From the NCBI RefSeq assembly GCF_036245865.1, contig NZ_BTTW01000003.1:372001-436000 (forward strand): a DNA stretch of 64,000 bases, read 5' to 3'. Each line of letters opens with the position of its first letter. Position 1 is the first letter of the stretch. This document shows positions 8,397 to 15,566 of this stretch, piece after piece. Made by a program: the position numbers and the translations under genes. The stretch comes from Corallococcus caeni (lineage in GTDB: Bacteria; Myxococcota; Myxococcia; Myxococcales; Myxococcaceae). The notes below the pieces were generated by a model, which ran no database searches, was not told where the DNA came from, and saw nothing but the letters and a program-made list of their open reading frames with translations.

Positions 8397-8597
8397 ATGC
8401 GTGAAAGTCTTCGACCCAGGGGAGAGGCGCTGCGCAGCGCGGCCCGCAGGATCGCGGTGCGGAGGGCCGAGGAGCCGGACACGCCCCTGGTCCAGATCAT
8501 CACGGAGGCTGCCCGCCACTTCGACCTCTCCCCGAGTGAGGAGCAGATGCTCCTGTCGGACTTGCTATCCGAGAGCACGGAAGCGCCTCTGCACTGA
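8397..8597 (+). CDS. Possible small helical protein (66 aa), unrecognised
   Basis: A short frame that could encode a 66-residue protein beginning M-R-E-S-L-R. It is Arg/Glu-rich and predicted helical, with no signal peptide and no motif I recognise. It fills part of the otherwise empty 446-bp stretch between the divergent DUF2267 and lipoprotein genes. The bases just upstream (AGTGAGGCTCCGTC) hold only a weak ribosome-binding site. The flanking 8181-8396 contains a locally AT-richer segment (about 8310-8345) that could be promoter DNA for either direction. The frame may be real or may be chance. Confidence 0.4.
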   Translation: MRESLRPRGEALRSAARRIAVRRAEEPDTPLVQIITEAARHFDLSPSEEQMLLSDLLSESTEAPLH

Positions 8598-8626
8598 GGC
8601 CTGAAAGGCATGCTAGATGGGCGCCC

Positions 8627-9136
8627 ATGAACCTCACTCGACTGTCGGTCGTGGGCCTTGGCGTGGCGTTCCTGGTGGCGGGCTGCGGTGGGCGCCGGAG
8701 CAACTCCAAGGTGGACTTCTCCCAGATGGGGCCGTCCATCAATTCCAAGCGCTACGCGAACCTGGAGAGGATCGCCGCCAGGGATCTCAAGTGCGACGTG
8801 GAGCTGACGCCGCAGTACCTGGGTGAGAACCGGTATCAGATGATCGGCTGCAACACCGAGGGCATCTACGAGCTGCGCTGCATCATGGGTCAGTGCGCCT
8901 GGATTCCGGACGTGAGGCTCCGAGCGGAGTTCGACCTGGGCTGTGCGAAGTCGGAGCTCCAGACGTCCAGGCTGGATCGCGTCACGGAAGGAGTCGCGGG
9001 CTGCGGAAAGCGCGCGACGTACCGGCTGCTCGGGGCGAGGTACGGGTACTCGTGGGTCCTGAACTCGCCGGTTGCCCAGGACGAGGTTCCTGCTCTGGCG
9101 CCTGCGGAGGAAGTGCCGGTCCCGACGACACTTTGA
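8627..9136 (+). CDS. Small lipoprotein with two Cys-pair repeats
   Basis: A 169-residue lipoprotein with the signal peptide and lipobox V-A-G-C near residue 20. The mature part has two related modules of about 50 residues. The first runs A-A-R-D-L-K-C...I-G-C...Y-E-L-R-C. The second runs E-F-D-L-G-C...V-A-G-C-G-K-R-A-T-Y-R-L-L. This 'DLGC ... GCG+RATY' module recurs in myxobacterial envelope lipoproteins of unknown function; that statement is from memory. The Cys residues may form disulfides in the periplasm. The gene ends just before a clear intrinsic terminator at 9162-9194. Confidence 0.75.
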   Translation: MNLTRLSVVGLGVAFLVAGCGGRRSNSKVDFSQMGPSINSKRYANLERIAARDLKCDVELTPQYLGENRYQMIGCNTEGIYELRCIMGQCAWIPDVRLRAEFDLGCAKSELQTSRLDRVTEGVAGCGKRATYRLLGARYGYSWVLNSPVAQDEVPALAPAEEVPVPTTL

Positions 9137-9161
9137 GCAGAGGCGTCAATCGCACCGGGTG

Positions 9162-9194
9162 ACGGCCCATCGCATGCGTCGATGGGCCGTTCTT
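9162..9194 (+). terminator. Intrinsic terminator of the small lipoprotein gene
   Basis: A perfect 11-bp stem ACGGCCCATCG / CGATGGGCCGT with a 7-nt loop is followed by TCTT on the plus strand. It lies 25 bp after the lipoprotein stop. On the minus strand the stem is not followed by T residues, so it is oriented for the plus strand. It may still blunt read-through from the convergent viperin-kinase operon. Confidence 0.75.
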
Positions 9195-9216
9195 CCAGGG
9201 CGATCTATGACTTCGT

Positions 9217-9789
9217 TCAAGTGACCTGTGCGTCGGCAGACCCTTCGAGCATTCGCTTCACGGTGAGATACAGGGCCTCGGGTGAGCTGTCGTTCCTCAG
9301 GACGGCGTCGAAGGAACTCCGTTCGAGCCCGAGGAGCTCCATCTCCGTAGCGTGTCGTGCCAATGCACCCGGTGCGCCCGCGCCCGGTCGTTCAATCAAC
9401 CAGATGGCGGCGCCCATTTCCCGCGCCGCCCGCCACTCCGCCTGAGTGCGCAAGTCGGTGCAGACGACGCGTCCTCCCGCGCGCCGGATGGCGTCGACCC
9501 GGAGCCGGAAGGGCCGCAGCCAGACTTCGGGATCCAGCTCCAGGCAAGCCTGTCCGAAGCGCTGATAGAGCTCTCGGGGCGCCCGGCCGAAGCGTGGGTC
9601 CACTTCATTGCGCCGCTCGCCCCAGAGCTGCGCCGGGTCGAGCTGGAGCAGGCCCATCAATGCCGCCTTGATCGGATCCGCGAGTGCAACCCGCTCGAAG
9701 CCATACTGCTTCGCCAGGAAGCCACCCAACGTGTCCTTCCCCGCCCCGGAAACGCCCGCGAGGCAGACCAGGCTGGTGGACGCGCTCAC
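9217..9789 (-). CDS. dNMP-type nucleotide kinase (P-loop), coupled to viperin
   Basis: A 190-residue P-loop kinase starting at a GTG that overlaps the viperin stop (GTGA). The Walker A variant G12-V-S-G-A-G-K-D-T is the form used by deoxynucleoside-monophosphate kinases (phage T4 gp1-like and related AAA_18 proteins). A-L-A-D-P-I-K follows about 15 residues later, and the lid-like Arg-rich segment and the I-W-L-I-E-R-P strand lie further on. The likely role is phosphorylation of a nucleoside monophosphate or a ddh-nucleotide intermediate. Known context: bacterial viperins are often encoded beside nucleotide kinases, and animal viperin sits beside CMPK2, which supplies CTP. Here the kinase would feed or complete ddhNTP synthesis; this is inference. 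Confidence 0.82.
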   Translation of the reverse strand: MSASTSLVCLAGVSGAGKDTLGGFLAKQYGFERVALADPIKAALMGLLQLDPAQLWGERRNEVDPRFGRAPRELYQRFGQACLELDPEVWLRPFRLRVDAIRRAGGRVVCTDLRTQAEWRAAREMGAAIWLIERPGAGAPGALARHATEMELLGLERSSFDAVLRNDSSPEALYLTVKRMLEGSADAQVT

Positions 9790-10694
9790 GACTCACCTCC
9801 GAACGGGTAGATGCCGCCACGATCGATGAAGCGAGTGAGGGAGAACTGGACCTGTGACCAAGCGGTGTCCAAGCCCCGCTGGAGGATGGGGTCGCTGTAG
9901 CGATGGCCTCCCTCCGCGTTGTCGAAGAAGCGGCCCGCGGGGTCGACCATCGCGTAGCTGCCGCGCATGTCCTCATTGTCTTCAGGCACCAGGACGATGC
10001 CTTCGCGCTCCAGGAGACGATGGCGGGCGACGAACGCTTCGAAGTCCTCCCGGGGGCAGTACAGCGCTTCCACCTTGCCGGTGTTCTGACCTTCGACGTC
10101 GAGGACGCGCAACAGCTTCCAGCGTTCAGGCCGCAGCTCGCGGATGAATGCCGTCTGGTCCTCGCCCGCGTTCAGGTTCGTGACGACCGTGTTGACCTTG
10201 AGGCGCATTCCCGCCCCGCGGATCTGCTCGGCGATGGACAGGTAGTGCTCGGGCGGCAGGGCTTTGCCATGAACGGCCCGCCCCAGTGCGGCATGCGTCT
10301 GGGGTGACACACTGTCGATGCTGAGGGTCACCCAATCCACCACGCCGCGCAGGCGCGCGAGGGTGTCCGCATCCAGCCTGCTGCCATTGGTCACCAGCAT
10401 CGTGGTGGTCCCCCGCGCCTTGGCGGCTGCCGCCAGCTCCGGTAACCACGGGCAGAGCAGGGGCTCTCCTCCCGCGAAGGTGATCTTCTGGAAGCGGAGT
10501 GACAACAGCTCCACCAGCCTCAGCGCCTCCTTCGCCGGAAGATGCCCCTTGGGGAGCACGTCCCTGCGGACGTCCTGGAAGGTGGCGAAGCAGAACCGGC
10601 AACGCATGTTGCACGGCTCCCACAGGTGGAAGTTGACCGACGGCGGCATCACCTGGGCGGTGGCCGAGAAGGGGGTGGCAGACAGCGGGTCCAT
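9786..10694 (-). CDS. Prokaryotic viperin, antiviral radical SAM ddh-nucleotide synthase
   Basis: A 302-residue radical SAM enzyme. The cluster motif C28-N-M-R-C32-R-F-C35 (CxxxCxxC) is preceded by S-V-N-F-H-L-W-E-P, the viperin hallmark. F-A-G-G-E-P (73-78), V-T-N-G-S-R (101-106), S-I-D-S and K-V-N-T-V-V follow in order. The C-terminal viperin signature Y-A-M-V-D-P-x-G-R-F-F-D-N and H-R-Y-S-D-P-I is intact. Known of the family: viperins use SAM to convert NTPs into 3'-deoxy-3',4'-didehydro-NTPs, which terminate phage or viral RNA chains. The eukaryotic N-terminal amphipathic helix is absent, as in other bacterial forms. The ATG at 10694 has GGAGG four bases upstream. The gene is coupled to the kinase downstream and preceded by a terminator-like hairpin and a membrane sigma-factor gene. 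Confidence 0.93.
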   Translation of the reverse strand: MDPLSATPFSATAQVMPPSVNFHLWEPCNMRCRFCFATFQDVRRDVLPKGHLPAKEALRLVELLSLRFQKITFAGGEPLLCPWLPELAAAAKARGTTTMLVTNGSRLDADTLARLRGVVDWVTLSIDSVSPQTHAALGRAVHGKALPPEHYLSIAEQIRGAGMRLKVNTVVTNLNAGEDQTAFIRELRPERWKLLRVLDVEGQNTGKVEALYCPREDFEAFVARHRLLEREGIVLVPEDNEDMRGSYAMVDPAGRFFDNAEGGHRYSDPILQRGLDTAWSQVQFSLTRFIDRGGIYPFGGES

Positions 10695-10705
10695 GAAGCC
10701 TCCAG

Positions 10706-10727
10706 AAAACCGCCCGAGTCAGGCGGT
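10706..10727 (-). terminator. Terminator- or attenuator-like hairpin in the viperin leader
   Basis: Read on the minus strand, ACCGCC-TGACTCG-GGCGGT is followed at once by TTT (a TTTT run overlapping the stem end). It is a 6-bp GC stem with a T-tract. It lies 50 bp after the sigma-factor stop and only 11 bp before the viperin start; the viperin Shine-Dalgarno GGAGG (10703-10699) directly follows the T-tract. It either ends sigma-factor transcripts or acts as a switchable attenuator for viperin. Confidence 0.6.
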
Positions 10728-10776
10728 CTGGTGCTCCACTCTCTTCAGCGAATTAAGTGTGACCCGAAATCGTAAG

Positions 10777-12078
10777 CTACTGACATCGTTGGAGAAAAAT
10801 GGTCCGTAATTGATCCCGGGCCCGCTGGACCCGCTTGCGCGCGGTCGCGGGGTCGATGCCGAGCCGAACGCCGATCTCGGTGTCGGGCAGCTCGTCGAAG
10901 TAGTGCATTTCGAGGACTTCTCGCTGCTTGTCGGGAAGGGCGCAGAGCGCGGCATGGAGCGCCGCGTGGGATTCCTGTTCCACGTACTGTTCGTCTGGCC
11001 TGAGAAGGCACGGAGGGTCAGGAGCCTCATCCAGCGAGCAGGTCCGGGCCATGCGCCTGAACTGGTTCTGGGCGCCGTACTCCACGGAGCGGAGGAAATA
11101 CCGTTCGAACTCAGCGGGAGGCTTCTTCCTGAGGCAGATGTTCAGGAGGATGGCGTGGACCAGGTCGTCGGCGTCCACCTCGCTATTGACGAGGTTCTGG
11201 GCAATCCGGCGTGCCTTGGACATCAAATCCCGCTGCAGGAACTGCCGTTCCATGCAGGATCGGGTGTTGAGCTCGACGCCGGATTCCGCGGAGGCGTTGA
11301 AGGACGCCGCGCTGACATCCGCGAAGCCGTCATCCGTTGCCGCAAGGACGGGCGAGGGGTGTGAGGGCTGCGCCGCGAGAAGCGCTTGCCTTGAGCACTC
11401 CCACGACAGGGCATCGCAGCGTGATGGCCGTGCGGACACCACGGTCTGGGCGCGAGTCTGGAGTGCCTCCGCAAGGGAGCCCACGACGAGCGTCAGGCCC
11501 GTGGCCGCGAGTGCCGCCAGGGTCAACATCCCGGCCCCGAAAGGCGAGGCCTGTGCGATGCGCCAGGAGAGCCGGATCATCCCGACGCTCGTCCGGACCA
11601 GGAGCGCGCTGACGGCGACAATCGTCCAGACGGAGAAGGCGATGACGAGCGCGCCGGGCAGCACGGGCAATGCACTGCGCAGATTTCGTTCCGGAAGGGC
11701 CAGCTGGCACGCCACGAACAGCAGCAGTCCCAGCAGGGCCCAGGGCCAGCGCAGCAGGAGGGGAGGGGGACCAGCCCTGCCAGCCAGCCGCCGGAAGCCA
11801 TTCCACCCGGTAATGGCCACGAACGCGATCAGCGCCATGCCCAGGAAGACGATGGAGAGTTGGGCCGCGCCCTCGAAGATGCCGGACGTGAGTGCGCCGA
11901 TGCGCTCCAGGATGACCGCCGCGCCCGCGAACCCCAGGAGTCCCGTGGCGCCGATGCCCACGAAAACGCCGGGGATGACGACGTTGACCGAGAAGATGGC
12001 GAGTGCCAACGCCACCAGCACCAACTGCCAGCCCGCGGTCCGCCGGGGTGGCGGTCCAGACTCCCCCTGCTGCGTCAT
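10777..12078 (-). CDS. Membrane-embedded sigma-70-family (ECF-like) sigma factor
   Basis: A 433-residue protein. The first ~205 residues contain about six hydrophobic helices (roughly 17-41, 43-60, 72-92, 111-128, 139-161, 180-203). The C-terminal part is an ECF-type sigma factor. Region 2 lies around 285-347 (I-A-Q-N-L-V-N-S-E-V-D-A-D-D-L-V-H, then Y-F-L-R-S-V). Region 4 lies around 376-428 (A-L-P-D-K-Q-R-E-V-L-E-M-H-Y-F-D-E-L-P-D, then a helix-turn-helix with A-T-A-R-K-R-V-Q-R-A-R). An even number of helices would put both ends in the cytoplasm. ECF factors are normally soluble and held by a separate anti-sigma, so the fused membrane domain may itself be the sensor or anchor. The ATG at 12078 follows GGAAGG. 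Viperin and kinase genes lie directly downstream on the same strand. Control of them is inference. Confidence 0.85.
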   Translation of the reverse strand: MTQQGESGPPPRRTAGWQLVLVALALAIFSVNVVIPGVFVGIGATGLLGFAGAAVILERIGALTSGIFEGAAQLSIVFLGMALIAFVAITGWNGFRRLAGRAGPPPLLLRWPWALLGLLLFVACQLALPERNLRSALPVLPGALVIAFSVWTIVAVSALLVRTSVGMIRLSWRIAQASPFGAGMLTLAALAATGLTLVVGSLAEALQTRAQTVVSARPSRCDALSWECSRQALLAAQPSHPSPVLAATDDGFADVSAASFNASAESGVELNTRSCMERQFLQRDLMSKARRIAQNLVNSEVDADDLVHAILLNICLRKKPPAEFERYFLRSVEYGAQNQFRRMARTCSLDEAPDPPCLLRPDEQYVEQESHAALHAALCALPDKQREVLEMHYFDELPDTEIGVRLGIDPATARKRVQRARDQLRTIFLQRCQ

Positions 12079-12180
12079 GCGGCCTTCCTTCTGGGAACGA
12101 CGGCCTCATCGTACAGGCTTGTCAGGCGGAATGGGGCTGCCCACGGGCTCGATGGAAGCCACCCGAGCAGCCCAGGCAAA

Positions 12181-12272
12181 GAGTCAGGATTGACTGCCAT
12201 GCCTGCCGAATGACTCAGGTGGGACAAAGGCAGGCCATCTGGACAAGATTTGAAAGAGTCGATTAGCTGACT
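12181..12272. promoter_or_regulatory. Cluster of TGACT/AGTCA half-sites in divergent promoter region
   Basis: The 232 bp between the divergent sigma-factor and cytochrome-like genes contain five copies of GAGTC(A) or its complement: 12181-12186, 12191-12195, 12211-12216, 12256-12260 and 12268-12272. Two pairs form inverted repeats: AGTCA-GGAT-TGACT at 12182-12195 and AGTC-8 nt-GACT at 12257-12272. They look like operator sites for a dimeric regulator, but no regulator is identified. Confidence 0.4.
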
Positions 12273-12276
12273 GGCG

Positions 12277-12293
12277 GGGGAAATCGATTCCCC
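12277..12293. promoter_or_regulatory. Inverted repeat upstream of the cytochrome-like gene
   Basis: GGGGAA-ATCGA-TTCCCC is a perfect 6-bp inverted repeat ending 17 bp before the ATG at 12311. It could be an operator or a small leader hairpin. There is no T-tract long enough for a terminator. Confidence 0.35.
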
Positions 12294-12310
12294 ATTTTCA
12301 GGGGGTGTTC

Positions 12311-13810
12311 ATGAGAGGCTTTGTACGCCGTGCCACGCCGGTGTCTGCCTTGATCGTCGCTGCCGCCTTGCCGCTGCTCTCCGCCTCAGCCGCCGACACG
12401 CCATCGCAGCCCGCCTTCAGGGGCAGGCCCTTGCCAGCGCTGGAGAAGCTGATGGCGGCGACACCCTTCCAGGACAACAACGGAGCGCTTCCACCGTCGG
12501 GCGTGTATTCCGGCCCCCTGTTCAAGCTCAACCATGACTGGCCCCGGCAGCAGCCGCCGCTGGTCAACCCGCCCTGGCGGGTAGCGATTGGTAACGGCAC
12601 GATCAACACGAAGAACGCCAGCCTTTATGCGAAGGCGCTGAAGGATGCGGTGGCGACCAACGCGCGCAACCTCATCATGAACTACGACACCTGGGACGCC
12701 GCCAAGGCCGGTTGGTACAACGAGCCATGGCTCGGCAGCTTGCGTGAGGCGATCCACGGCACGTATCCAGCCGGTCTGTTCGGCCCGGGCATCTTCCCAA
12801 ACACGGGGCTCAAGGTGCCGTTCCAGACCCACGTGCTCACCTATTACGACGCGCGCGCGGCATGGACCGTCCAGAAGTTCTGGGGCGAAACCGCGATGAA
12901 GCCCACGCTCACCACGCAGGCCTCGCAGTTCGACGAGGGCGCCATCATCGTCAAGGCTGCGGTGTTCAGTTCCACCGACGCGAAAGTGCAACGCGACTGG
13001 TGGGACGCGATGCGCGGCGCCCAGGAGTGGCCGCTCTACGTGGCGGTGGATCCCAACAATGAGAGCGCACAGCCGCAGATGTGGTCGGGGTACGTGGCCC
13101 AGTTCGACATCATCGTGAAGGACACGAAGTCATCGCCGAAGACGGGCTGGGTGTTCATGACGCTCGTCTATGACGCCAGCCTGCAGGGCGACGTCTGGGA
13201 CAAGATGGTGCCGCTGGGCGTGCAGTGGGGCAATGACCCGCAGGCGGTCCGCGAGGGGATGCCACTGGTGGAGAACTGGAACAACCCGGCCGCGCCGCTG
13301 TACTCCACGCAGACGCTGGGCTGGGGTGGCCGCTTGTCTGGTCCGAACGACGGTGCGCGCAACGACATCGCCGTGAACGGAAAGGTCATGCGCAACGCCC
13401 CTGATTCGAGCTGCATGAGCTGCCACAGCACGGCGCAGTGGAACGTCGCGCAGCACCGGATGACGTCGTTCCTGCTGCCGTCCTTCTCGACAAACAGCGG
13501 GCCCGGCTTCCAGACGTGCGGCGATGATGGAAAGCCCAATCCGGACGGAAAGCTCATCTGCTCGCCGGCTCCTGGCTCCAAGGAATGGATGAAGTGGTTC
13601 CAGAATCGTCGCGGCACGCAGGCGATGGACCCCGGGTCGTTCGCCACGGACTTCGACGAGGTGTTCTCGTACAAGGCACTGAAGCTGTGGTGGACGGCGA
13701 CCAATCCGGCCAAGGAGGCGGCACCGCAGCTGGAGCTGGTCCGGCAGCCGCAAGGTGCAATGAAATACAACCAGTACACCGGTGCACCGCTGCCAAAGCC
13801 CAACAACTGA
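12311..13810 (+). CDS. Secreted protein with one c-type haem motif
   Basis: The protein is 499 residues from the ATG at 12311; a GTG two codons earlier is also possible, but the G-run ribosome-binding site fits the ATG better. A Sec signal peptide ends around A-S-A-A (about residue 25). One haem c attachment motif, C368-M-S-C-H372, lies in the C-terminal half. The rest is Trp- and Asn-rich globular sequence without a motif I can name. Such proteins are usually annotated 'cytochrome c family protein'; the partner and reaction are unknown. Cytochrome c maturation would have to occur in the periplasm. The gene stands alone between the divergent sigma-factor gene and the convergent MlaD gene, whose stop is only 9 bp away. 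Confidence 0.65.
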   Translation: MRGFVRRATPVSALIVAAALPLLSASAADTPSQPAFRGRPLPALEKLMAATPFQDNNGALPPSGVYSGPLFKLNHDWPRQQPPLVNPPWRVAIGNGTINTKNASLYAKALKDAVATNARNLIMNYDTWDAAKAGWYNEPWLGSLREAIHGTYPAGLFGPGIFPNTGLKVPFQTHVLTYYDARAAWTVQKFWGETAMKPTLTTQASQFDEGAIIVKAAVFSSTDAKVQRDWWDAMRGAQEWPLYVAVDPNNESAQPQMWSGYVAQFDIIVKDTKSSPKTGWVFMTLVYDASLQGDVWDKMVPLGVQWGNDPQAVREGMPLVENWNNPAAPLYSTQTLGWGGRLSGPNDGARNDIAVNGKVMRNAPDSSCMSCHSTAQWNVAQHRMTSFLLPSFSTNSGPGFQTCGDDGKPNPDGKLICSPAPGSKEWMKWFQNRRGTQAMDPGSFATDFDEVFSYKALKLWWTATNPAKEAAPQLELVRQPQGAMKYNQYTGAPLPKPNN

Positions 13811-13819
13811 CGCCGGACC

Positions 13820-14830
13820 TCAGTCTTTCCAGAGCATCTTCCACGGATGCTTGCGCAGGTCCGTGACCAGGGTCTTCAGCTCGTCATAGAGGGCTGGATC
13901 CTTGAGCAGCGCGCCGCCGGTGCCTTCTCCGGCGTCGAGCTGTCCGAGGATCCGGTCCGCCTTGGTGGCGATCTGCTCCAGCTGACCCGCCGCCGCGGTG
14001 AAGCGCTGGAGGGCCAGCTTCACCTGCTGGCCGTCCTCGGGCGTGAGCGGTCCTGTCACCGCCGCCAGGCCGTCCAGGGTCGTTCCTGCGGACTTCGTCA
14101 GGCCGGGGAGGTCCTTCCGCATCACCGCCGCCACGGCGGAGGCGTCATCCAGGAGTCGGGCTCCCTTGCCTCCGGGCTGCATGGATTCCTTCGCCAGCTG
14201 CGCCAGCTGCCGCAGGTCCTTGGACGCCGCCGCCAGCTCCGAGGCCAGGACCTTCACGTCGCCTTTGTTCTCCGTCAGGACCTCGTCCAGCGTCCTCGCC
14301 AGTCGCGACACGTTGGCGGCCAGGCCCGTCACGGCCTCCGGATCCTTCTCCAACATGTCCGACAGCAACGTCACGAACTTGGAGAGCTGTTCCGACAGCA
14401 GGTCCAGGCGCGGCGCGTCCACGCCTCTCAGCGCCTCGGTCTCCGGCAGCGGCGCTTCCGCGTTGCCCGGGTTCAACTCCAGATAGGGCTCCCCCAGCAG
14501 GCCCACTGTCCCCACCGTCACCCTCGCGTCCTTGCGCAGGGCGCCCCTCGCCGCAGGCTCCACGGACAGGTCCATGCGGACGGGGAGGGGGAGGCCCTTC
14601 GCGTCCCTTCGGTCCGCGAGCAGGTGGATGGTGTCCACCTTGCCCACCTGGACGCCTCCCAGCTTCACCGGGGCTCCCTGCACCACGTTGCCCGTATGCG
14701 CGAAGTCCACCTCCAGCCTGGCGCCCCGGCCCAGCGTCAGCTCTCCCATCAACCAGAGCAACACCAGCACTCCCACCAGCGTCGCGAGCACCAGCGCCCC
14801 GACCTTCAACTCCAGCCGTTGCTCATCCAT
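13820..14830 (-). CDS. MlaD-type MCE-domain protein of an Mla lipid transporter
   Basis: A 336-residue protein with an N-terminal membrane anchor (about 10-32), an MCE/MlaD domain (about 37-120, with V-Q-G-A-P-V-K-L-G-G-V-Q-V-G-K-V and the G-L-L-G-E-P-Y-L-E-L strand) and a long helical C-terminus. In Mla-type systems this protein forms a ring or tunnel on the periplasmic face of the permease and carries phospholipids between the membranes. It is the last gene of the six-gene operon and overlaps the upstream ATPase by 8 nt. The helical tail resembles those of tube-forming MCE proteins, but no partner tunnel gene is seen. Confidence 0.88.
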   Translation of the reverse strand: MDEQRLELKVGALVLATLVGVLVLLWLMGELTLGRGARLEVDFAHTGNVVQGAPVKLGGVQVGKVDTIHLLADRRDAKGLPLPVRMDLSVEPAARGALRKDARVTVGTVGLLGEPYLELNPGNAEAPLPETEALRGVDAPRLDLLSEQLSKFVTLLSDMLEKDPEAVTGLAANVSRLARTLDEVLTENKGDVKVLASELAAASKDLRQLAQLAKESMQPGGKGARLLDDASAVAAVMRKDLPGLTKSAGTTLDGLAAVTGPLTPEDGQQVKLALQRFTAAAGQLEQIATKADRILGQLDAGEGTGGALLKDPALYDELKTLVTDLRKHPWKMLWKD

Positions 14831-15566
14831 CCGTCGCGCCCTCCATGAACGGCGCCGTCAGCGTCCGCAGCTCCGGGGCAGGGGACTCCAGGAAGCCCTC
14901 CGGGCTCCCCAGGTACGCGCTGCGCCCCTTCGCCACCACCAGCACCCGGTCCGCAATCCCTCTCAACTGCCGGTAGTCGTGGGACACCACCAGCGCACCC
15001 AGGCCCTGCTCCTTCAACGACGCCAACACCGCCTCCACCTGCATCGCCGCCCTCCGGTCCAGCCCCGTCGTCGGCTCGTCCAGCAGCAGGTAGCGCGGCT
15101 TGAGCACCAGCGCCCTCGCGATGGCCGCCCGCTTCTTCGCCCCGGGCCCCAGCTCCGGCGGCAGCCGGTCCGCCCACTCCTTCAGGCCCACCTTCTCCAG
15201 CGCCGTCTCCACCGCTTCCTCCGGGGCGCTCGGATCCGCGAGGCGCACGTTCTCCCGCAGCGTCCTCCAGTCCAGCAGCGCGGGGCCCTGCACCAGGTAG
15301 GGCGCCCGGCGGCGGAGGTTCACCAGCGTCCGCTCCGCCTGCGTGTCCACGCGCTCCCCGAACAACGTCACCTTGCCCGCCTCGGGCCTCAGCAGGCCCA
15401 CCGCCAGCCGGCACAGCACGCTCTTTCCGGAGCCGCTCGCTCCCGCGATGAACGTCAGCTCCCGCGTGGAGACCTGCGCGCTCAGGCCGTCCAGCACGCG
15501 GCGGCCCTGCTCGAAGGCAATGGCCACGTCCTCGAAGACCAGCGTGTCCGGACCGGTGTCATTCAC
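14823..15566 (-). CDS. MlaF-type ABC transporter ATPase (second copy)
   Basis: A 247-residue ATP-binding subunit. Walker A is G-A-S-G-S-G-K-S (about 42-49), Walker B/catalytic Glu is L-L-L-D-E-P-T-T-G-L-D, and the switch His is V-V-S-H-D. The ABC signature is degenerate: L-G-P-G-A-K-K-R replaces the usual L-S-G-G-x-x-K-R, which may slow ATP hydrolysis or force pairing with the other ATPase of the operon. The ATG overlaps the preceding permease stop (ATGA). Together with the permease at 15563-16309 it forms one complete half-set of an Mla-type transporter. Confidence 0.9.
   Translation of the reverse strand: MNDTGPDTLVFEDVAIAFEQGRRVLDGLSAQVSTRELTFIAGASGSGKSVLCRLAVGLLRPEAGKVTLFGERVDTQAERTLVNLRRRAPYLVQGPALLDWRTLRENVRLADPSAPEEAVETALEKVGLKEWADRLPPELGPGAKKRAAIARALVLKPRYLLLDEPTTGLDRRAAMQVEAVLASLKEQGLGALVVSHDYRQLRGIADRVLVVAKGRSAYLGSPEGFLESPAPELRTLTAPFMEGATDG

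Noticed and set aside
9217..9789. The dNMP kinase as a sign of a prophage
   Set aside because: No other phage genes (capsid, terminase, integrase) lie near it, and coupling to viperin explains its presence.
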